Assembly: GCA_900551645.1 (NCBI GenBank)
Contig: URWP01000134.1
Coordinates: forward strand, 1 to 7,470
DNA length: 7,470 nt
DNA from: an uncultured Bacteroides sp.
Lineage (GTDB): Bacteria > Bacteroidota > Bacteroidia > Bacteroidales > Bacteroidaceae
Reading direction: 5' to 3'
Shown in pieces: positions 1-5,100 of the stretch; the stretch's first letter is position 1, and each line of letters begins with the position of its first letter. The notes under the pieces were generated by a model. The model was not told where the DNA came from, ran no database searches, and was given only the letters and a program-made list of their open reading frames with translations. Both the position numbers and the translations under genes were made by a program.

Positions 1-32
1 AAAATGAGGGTGCATCATTTTGACACACCCTC
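1..32 (-). terminator. Intrinsic terminator after the susD-like gene
   Basis: Positions 6-32 form a hairpin on the minus strand: two 12-nt arms (21-32 and 6-17) around a 3-nt AAA loop, with only two G-T wobble pairs and a G/C-rich base (GAGGGTG with CACCCTC). The transcript then reads A followed by at least four U before the window ends at position 1, so the full U-tract is not visible. It starts 25 nt after the susD-like stop codon, where a transcript end is expected. The plus strand has no T-run after the stem, so this is a minus-strand terminator. Genes downstream, if in the same polycistron, would need read-through. Confidence 0.75.
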
Positions 33-57
33 TCAATATGTTCATTTTCCAGATTAA

Positions 58-1704
58 TCAATATCCTTCATTCTGAACTAACTTCGGATTCTTATCCATA
101 GCACCTTGAGGAAGTGGGTAATAACGATGGAAAGTCTTGAATACGCGATCTTCAATGAAGATATCTTCCTTAGCCGGATTCAACTCGATGGTAGCACGAG
201 TTTCCGGATCTGGACCATCACTGACAGTACCTGTACGACGTATCAGAGTAGTATTCAATACCTTTTCGGCCAACATCTTACCATCGGAAGTCTTCCAACG
301 GAGGATATCAGCACGGCGAAGACCTTCACCCGCAAATTCTACACCACGTTCACGCCAGATGAGTTCGCGTAATTTATCTTTCGTATTATATTTGGCCTGG
401 TCTACAGCAGGCATTCCTACACGTGCACGGATTTCATCCAGTTTCTTGTAAACGTCTGCCGACGGTCCGTTTAATTCGTTTTCAGCCTCTGCCCATGTCA
501 TCAGCACTTCTGCATAACGGAACACAATCGGACAAGCATTGCTGGCCCAGATATTTGCATACTGAGTAATCGGATTCAAGTATTTATTCCAGGTCAGACC
601 TGTTTTCGAAGCATTATCTGCCGAAGTCATATAGTTGGCATTTGCAGCGCCACCGATAGTCTTGTCCAACGTATTGAATATTCCTGTACTTCCGTCTGCC
701 TTGATATAGTCAGCTCCCGGATACAGGATACTCATAGCCATACGCGGGTCACGGCCCTTGAACGGATGAGCAGCATCGTAACCGCTACCGCTTTCATCGA
801 TAGTCAGACCGTTACTCATTTCATAGTCATCTACCAAATCCTGGGTAGGAACGATAGAAGACCAACCGCCGTCACCGTTATTATACATCTGACCGATGGT
901 TAACAATGTATAGGTATTCGGAATATACTGTACCGCCAGAATGATTTCCTTAGAATCCTGACCGGCCACCTTGAACAGGTTTGTATAGTCTGCTTCCAAA
1001 TCATAGATACCCAAGTCAATGATTTCCTGAGCTTTCTGTTTAGCAACTTCCCATTCACCGTAATACAAAGCCTGACGCATCCGGATAGCCAGTGCTGCTC
1101 CTTGTGCAATACGTCCACGTTCACTTGGTTCCTTGTTCAAATCCGGTGTGCAGGCATCCAGTTCGGTTTCAATGAATTCCTTCACCTCAGCTTCTGTATT
1201 ACGTGGAACCTGTGCCTCTTCTGCACTATTATAATTAGAGATAATGGGTACACCACCATACAGCCAGTTCATCTTGAAATAACGATACGCACGGATGACA
1301 CGTACCTGAGCAATCAAGTCTTTCTTTACTGCTTCGTCGGCAAACTCAATATTATCTATATTTTCCAAGAATGTATTGCAACGGCGGATAATGGTATAAT
1401 CGTAATAATTGGCACCACTGTTTGCCTGAGTCATTTTACCGTTGGCAAAGTCTTTATAACCTTCCCATGAGAAATTGTTATATCCATAATCAGACGCACA
1501 GTCCATATAAAGGATATCTTCTCCGTCTTCCCAACCGTCATAGCAACCGATAGCAAATTTCTGCGCATCAGTTTCACTTTGCCAAGTCGTACTCGGTGAA
1601 AGAGCATCCAACGGGGCAGTATCCAAAAAATCGGAACAAGAAGCTGACATCAAAGCCGCAGCCCCCAACAGCAAATATTGTTTAAAACGTATCATAGTTA
1701 TCAT
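58..1704 (-). CDS. SusD/RagB-family outer-membrane nutrient-binding lipoprotein
   Basis: This is a surface-exposed lipoprotein that captures the ligand and forms the lid of the SusC barrel encoded just upstream. The 548-residue product is a usual length for the family. It begins with a lipoprotein signal peptide: a basic start (RFK), a hydrophobic stretch (YLLLGAAALM) and a lipobox SASC with Cys23 as the predicted lipidated residue. The mature start CSDFLDTAP is typical of SusD proteins. An N-terminal SusD-like domain with TPR-type helices covers roughly residues 24-210, and the SusD/RagB C-terminal domain roughly 270-548, including the family-like stretch WRERGVEFAGEGLRRADILRW near residues 449-470. 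ATG codons occur at 1704 and 1695; the second gives a more usual signal peptide (MIRFKQ). Neither has a strong ribosome-binding site; the leader is A-rich, as is common in Bacteroides. It lies 19 nt after the susC-like stop, so co-transcription is very likely. The ligand (glycan or peptide) cannot be told from sequence by eye. Confidence 0.95.
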   Translation of the reverse strand: MITMIRFKQYLLLGAAALMSASCSDFLDTAPLDALSPSTTWQSETDAQKFAIGCYDGWEDGEDILYMDCASDYGYNNFSWEGYKDFANGKMTQANSGANYYDYTIIRRCNTFLENIDNIEFADEAVKKDLIAQVRVIRAYRYFKMNWLYGGVPIISNYNSAEEAQVPRNTEAEVKEFIETELDACTPDLNKEPSERGRIAQGAALAIRMRQALYYGEWEVAKQKAQEIIDLGIYDLEADYTNLFKVAGQDSKEIILAVQYIPNTYTLLTIGQMYNNGDGGWSSIVPTQDLVDDYEMSNGLTIDESGSGYDAAHPFKGRDPRMAMSILYPGADYIKADGSTGIFNTLDKTIGGAANANYMTSADNASKTGLTWNKYLNPITQYANIWASNACPIVFRYAEVLMTWAEAENELNGPSADVYKKLDEIRARVGMPAVDQAKYNTKDKLRELIWRERGVEFAGEGLRRADILRWKTSDGKMLAEKVLNTTLIRRTGTVSDGPDPETRATIELNPAKEDIFIEDRVFKTFHRYYPLPQGAMDKNPKLVQNEGY

Positions 1705-1723
1705 CTGTTTTTAAGGTTTGAAT

Positions 1724-4700
1724 TTAGAATGTTACATTAACACCGAATGCATGTGTGCGCAGCAACGGATATGAAGACAAACGCTGGCTGGTAGCTTCCG
1801 GGTCGATGTTGATCTTCATGCCGTCAAAAGTAAACAGATTTTCTACAGAATAGTAGAAACGGACATTTTCTATACCCACACTACTCAACAGACTCTTCGG
1901 CAAAGTATAACCGAACTGCAGATTCTTCAGACGCACGTAGCTGGTATTCTGCAACCAGAAAGTAGACTGTGCATTACGTGAACTACTCGGAGAGTTGGTA
2001 TCGGTAAAGATACGCGGCATGGAAGCATCCTTGTTGGTTTCTGTCCAGGCATCTTTCCAGATGGAAGCCGGATGGCCGGCATCACCGGAGAAGGCACCGT
2101 ATACTTCGTGTGAGTCAAACAGACGATATACTTTGGCAGCACCGTTGAACATCAAAGACAAGTCAAATCCTTTCCAACCGGCATTCAAATTCAAACCGAA
2201 AGTATATACAGGGTCTGTAGAACCATACAAGACACGGTCTTTTCCATCCAAAGTACCGTCACCATTGGTATCGACATAGCGCAAGTCACCAGCCTTGAAA
2301 TCACCGCCACCAAACGGATTACCGTATTTTTCCTGGAAAGCGTCAGCTTCTTCCTGGGAATTGAAGAAACCATCGGTTTCGTAAATATAGTAGGAATTCA
2401 TAGCATGTCCCAATGTGTTACGTTGGTTGTATCCATCCGATACGTCCAGATATTCAGCTCCACCCAAATCAACGACTTCATTCTTGTTGTAAGAAAAGTT
2501 AGCTGCTACACCGAATGACCAGTCACCCCACTGATCGTTGTAACTGATGTTCAGTTCCACACCGTTGTTGCGTACAGAACCTACATTATCCTTATAAGCT
2601 CCCAAGGCAAATTCATTCGGGACAGATACATCCATCAGGATGTCAGTAGTGTTACGCTTGTAATAATCAATAGAACCGTTAATCTTATTGTTCAGGAAAG
2701 CGAAGTCCACACCAATACCCCAAGTAGTTGCCTTTTCCCAAGAGATAGTACTCAAACAGTAATTGCTCTGGTAATAACCGGAATTCAAGGCACCACCGAA
2801 CGGATAAGTAGCACCGACATTGTAGGTACTCAAAGCCGGATAATAACTAGAGGATCCATCACCAGACAATGCATCCTGATTACCCAACATACCCCAAGAA
2901 GCACGGATTTTCAAAGTACTCAACCAGCTTCTGGTATTTTCCATAAAGGATTCTTCACTGATACGCCATGCACCGGAGAATGACGGGAAATATCCCCAAC
3001 GGTTACCTTCTGCAAAACGGGAAGAAGCATCGGCACGGATATTGGCTTCCAGCAAATACTTGCCAGCAAAATCATAGTTGACACGTGCAAACCATGAAAG
3101 CATAGCCAATTCACGGGTAAAACCTTCATTCGTCTGTGTAGAAGCATCGCCGGCATTGATATCGGTCAGTTCATTGTTCGGGAAATTCTGACGATATGCT
3201 TTGGTATATTTATAATTGTATTTTTCTGTATGCCAACCCAACAATCCTTTGATGTTATGCTTACCGAATGTCTTGTCGTAATTCAGCAACAAGTCGTAAT
3301 TTGTACGGTCCCAGCGGTAATCACGTTCGTCGAGTGAGTTCGGGTCAGAAGCTTTGTTGGCATTGTATTGGATAAACTTTTGGAAATAAGTATAATTCTG
3401 GTAGTTATTCACATAAGAACCAGTAGCCGTCAATACCAATCCGTCTATAATCTTATAATCCAATGAAGCACTTCCTGTAAAGTTATAGTTATCACGAGTA
3501 ACTTTCATACCGGAATCCAACCACGCAATCGGGCTACCGTCTGAAATGGTTCCCCAAGTTCCATCCGGATAACGAGCTACAATCCAAGGAGCAATCAGGT
3601 TCAGTTGACGGATAATCTGGTCAGAACTACCACCATAATAAGCAGAACTCGGGTCATTGTATTTGTTTTTGATGAAAGCCATACTCATCTTGGCACTCAA
3701 GCGATTATTGATTTTCATATCCAAGTTAGTACGCGCATTAAACTGCTCACGGTCAGCATTCGGCAATACACCGGTCTGGTTCAGGTAACCCAACGAACCC
3801 ATGTAACGGACATTTTCGTTACCGCCATTGATACTCAAGTTATGACGATGTTGTACACCAGTCTTATATGCCAAATCATACCAGTCCGTATTCGGATAGT
3901 TCGGATCTGTACCGTCCTTGAATTTCTGCAATTCTTCATCGGTAAAACGTGCAGCCTTTCCTTCGGCTTTCAACGCATTGTTATACATGCTGGCATAATC
4001 ATAAGAATCCAAACGGTCAATCATTTCTGTTGCATTCTGGAAGCTGACATAACCACTGTATGAAATTTTCGGTTTACCGGAAGAACCACGTTTGGTAGTA
4101 ATCAAGATTACACCGTTGGCAGCCTTCGAACCATAGATGGCAGCCGAAGCCGCATCCTTCAATACTGAAATACTGGCAATATCGTTGGGGTCGATGGCAC
4201 TCATGGTTTCGGATTCAACTCCATCAATCAAGATATAAGGAGAAGCCGTATTCAAGGTACCGGTACCACGTACACGGATATTACCGCTATCCATACCCGG
4301 AGCACCATTGGTTCCGGTAATGGTTACACCTGGCATTAAACCTTGCAAACCGCTGCTAACGTTCTGAATCGGTCGGTTCTGCAACTGCTTACTGTCAACA
4401 GAAGCAACAGAACCAGACAGATTGGCTTTCTTCTGTGTACCATAACCTACTACAACTACTTCCTCGAGTGCCTGAGTGTCATCCTTCAAAGTTACATTCA
4501 AGGCCGAACCGTTCCAGGCAATGTTTTGAGTAACATATCCTACAAAAGAAACTTCAATGGTAGCTCCTTTCTTTACTCCACTGATAGTAAAATTACCATC
4601 AATATCTGTAATTGTACCATTGGTAGTTCCTTTTACCAATACAGAAGCACCGATAACCGGTTCACCGGTAGCATCTTTAACGACACCTTTACAGATACCG

Positions 4701-4810
4701 TTCTGCTGCTGTACAGAAACTGATTCACTGGATGCATATGCAGGAAGGCCTCCTGCAACTCCCATGCCGAGGCACAAGAGCATACTGACAAGTCTAACTT
4801 GTTTTTGCAT
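1724..4810 (-). CDS. SusC/RagA-family TonB-linked outer-membrane transporter
   Basis: This is a 22-strand-type TonB-dependent barrel expected to import oligomeric nutrients together with the SusD-like partner. ATG at 4808-4810 is chosen as the start, giving 1028 residues; the frame can be extended to 4831 only through a TTG codon, which would add seven residues ahead of a normal signal peptide. In order: signal peptide with likely cleavage after PAYA (residue 26); a carboxypeptidase-regulatory-like beta-sandwich, about 41-112 (GVVKDATGEPVIGASV); a TonB-box-like stretch EEVVVVGYG, about 116-124; a plug, about 142-245, with the SusC/RagA signatures IRVRGTGTLNTASPYILIDG and DPNDIASISVLKDAASAAIYG; then the barrel. 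It ends in the aromatic FGVNVTF, fitting a BAM recognition signal. There is no N-terminal STN domain, so direct signalling to a FecR-type anti-sigma factor is not expected. No frameshift or internal stop is seen. The substrate is unknown. Confidence 0.96.
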   Translation of the reverse strand: MQKQVRLVSMLLCLGMGVAGGLPAYASSESVSVQQQNGICKGVVKDATGEPVIGASVLVKGTTNGTITDIDGNFTISGVKKGATIEVSFVGYVTQNIAWNGSALNVTLKDDTQALEEVVVVGYGTQKKANLSGSVASVDSKQLQNRPIQNVSSGLQGLMPGVTITGTNGAPGMDSGNIRVRGTGTLNTASPYILIDGVESETMSAIDPNDIASISVLKDAASAAIYGSKAANGVILITTKRGSSGKPKISYSGYVSFQNATEMIDRLDSYDYASMYNNALKAEGKAARFTDEELQKFKDGTDPNYPNTDWYDLAYKTGVQHRHNLSINGGNENVRYMGSLGYLNQTGVLPNADREQFNARTNLDMKINNRLSAKMSMAFIKNKYNDPSSAYYGGSSDQIIRQLNLIAPWIVARYPDGTWGTISDGSPIAWLDSGMKVTRDNYNFTGSASLDYKIIDGLVLTATGSYVNNYQNYTYFQKFIQYNANKASDPNSLDERDYRWDRTNYDLLLNYDKTFGKHNIKGLLGWHTEKYNYKYTKAYRQNFPNNELTDINAGDASTQTNEGFTRELAMLSWFARVNYDFAGKYLLEANIRADASSRFAEGNRWGYFPSFSGAWRISEESFMENTRSWLSTLKIRASWGMLGNQDALSGDGSSSYYPALSTYNVGATYPFGGALNSGYYQSNYCLSTISWEKATTWGIGVDFAFLNNKINGSIDYYKRNTTDILMDVSVPNEFALGAYKDNVGSVRNNGVELNISYNDQWGDWSFGVAANFSYNKNEVVDLGGAEYLDVSDGYNQRNTLGHAMNSYYIYETDGFFNSQEEADAFQEKYGNPFGGGDFKAGDLRYVDTNGDGTLDGKDRVLYGSTDPVYTFGLNLNAGWKGFDLSLMFNGAAKVYRLFDSHEVYGAFSGDAGHPASIWKDAWTETNKDASMPRIFTDTNSPSSSRNAQSTFWLQNTSYVRLKNLQFGYTLPKSLLSSVGIENVRFYYSVENLFTFDGMKINIDPEATSQRLSSYPLLRTHAFGVNVTF

Positions 4811-4839
4811 AATAATTAAATTTAGGTTCAACTATTCTA

Positions 4840-4865
4840 GATATTTTCTTAGAAAGAAAATTATC
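4840..4865 (-). promoter_or_regulatory. Leader hairpin or operator-like dyad before susC
   Basis: The minus-strand sequence folds as GAT plus ATTTTCTT pairing with AAGAAAAT plus ATC around a TCT loop, about 11 base pairs with one bulged A. If transcription starts at the proximal candidate promoter, this hairpin lies at the very 5' end of the susC mRNA and could affect mRNA stability. As DNA it contains the dyad TTTCTTAGAAA at about +10 to +20, a position suited to a repressor. It is A/T-rich, so RNA stability is modest. Confidence 0.4.
4844..4857. repeat. 14-bp dyad element, copy 1
   Basis: TTTTCTTAGAAAGA on the plus strand is an exact reverse complement of 5009-5022. Its core TTTCTTAGAAA is itself an 11-bp palindrome with a central unpaired base. 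It lies between the proximal candidate promoter and the susC-like start codon. Confidence 0.6.
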
Positions 4866-4871
4866 ATTATG

Positions 4872-4905
4872 CAAATATATAAAATAAATTTGTTCGTTTA
4901 GCAGA
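4872..4905 (-). promoter_or_regulatory. Candidate primary-sigma promoter for the susC-susD pair
   Basis: On the minus strand TATATTTG (4879-4872) matches the Bacteroides -7 consensus TAnnTTTG exactly. A weak -33 candidate, TCTG (4905-4902, one mismatch to TTTG), lies 22 nt upstream, slightly longer than the usual spacing. Transcription would start near 4865-4867, giving a leader of about 55 nt that opens with a hairpin. In DNA this A/T-rich, a -7 match by chance is not rare, so the call rests mainly on its position. Confidence 0.45.
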
Positions 4906-4994
4906 AAAAATTACAAAAATGCTCTTCCGGAAACAGGTTTGTTTTTTTATCGTTAAACAAGATCATTCTTTTTTCTCCCCAAATAACTGACTAT

Positions 4995-5029
4995 CAAACA
5001 TAGGAATCTCTTTCTAAGAAAAATACAAC
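4995..5029 (-). promoter_or_regulatory. Second candidate promoter, distal to the susC-like gene
   Basis: TATGTTTG (5002-4995 on the minus strand) is another exact TAnnTTTG match. Its possible -33 box GTTG (5029-5026) has one mismatch and a 23-nt spacer. It sits just after the tricorn terminator and would give a leader of about 180 nt. One copy of the repeated dyad (5009-5022) falls within its spacer, where a bound protein would block RNA polymerase. Either this or the proximal candidate may be the true promoter; the sequence does not decide. Confidence 0.3.
5009..5022. repeat. 14-bp dyad element, copy 2 (inverted)
   Basis: TCTTTCTAAGAAAA on the plus strand is an exact reverse complement of copy 1, with 151 bp between the two copies. 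Beyond the 14 bp the flanks diverge quickly. The element overlaps the spacer of the distal candidate promoter. It may be a second operator for the same regulator or the opposite end of an invertible segment. Confidence 0.6.
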
Positions 5030-5038
5030 CCCATATAT

Positions 5039-5076
5039 AAAAAACCGTTCCAACTTGAATTCTCAAATTGGAACGG
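5039..5076 (-). terminator. Intrinsic terminator of the tricorn-like gene
   Basis: On the minus strand CCGTTCCAA (5076-5068) pairs perfectly with TTGGAACGG (5053-5045). After one mismatch, four more pairs close a 4-nt loop. The stem is followed at once by six T (5044-5039) and then an A/T run. It starts 24 nt after the TAA stop at 5101-5103. There is no T-run on the plus-strand side. It separates the peptidase transcript from the susC-susD transcript. Confidence 0.85.
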
Positions 5077-5100
5077 ATATATCAAAAGGAAAAGTGAAAC

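Larger units (their letters stand above)
4811..5038. other. A/T-rich intergenic regulatory region upstream of the susC-like gene
   Basis: This stretch between the tricorn terminator and the susC-like ATG holds no convincing gene or RNA gene. It is strongly A/T-rich. It contains two candidate Bacteroides-type minus-strand promoters (-7 boxes at 4872-4879 and 4995-5002), two inverted copies of a 14-bp near-palindrome (4844-4857 and 5009-5022), the perfect 8-bp palindrome TTCCGGAA at 4925-4932, and a run of seven T at 4942-4948. The sequence immediately before the ATG is A/T-rich (AAATTTAATTATT) without a G-rich Shine-Dalgarno, as is usual for Bacteroides genes. Confidence 0.7.

Noticed and set aside
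3605..4063. A 152-codon plus-strand open frame opposite the susC-like gene
   Set aside because: It is a shadow of the SusC barrel coding strand; its product has no recognisable motif.
4811..4831. Upstream extension of the susC-like gene to a TTG codon
   Set aside because: The added residues (MNLNLII) precede a normal signal peptide that starts at the ATG at 4808-4810, and the added DNA looks like an A/T-rich translation leader.
4885..4892. TAAATTTG on the plus strand, a -7-like box that could drive an antisense RNA
   Set aside because: No TTTG-like -33 box lies at the right distance upstream, and such matches are expected by chance in this A/T-rich stretch. It would matter only if the segment proves invertible.
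4925..4932. Perfect palindrome TTCCGGAA
   Set aside because: It is a short single copy and does not fall on a candidate promoter box, so there is no basis to call it an operator.
4931..4948. AAACAGGTTT followed by a run of T, a possible plus-strand terminator
   Set aside because: The stem has only four pairs, mostly A-T, and a 2-nt loop, and no plus-strand gene precedes it.
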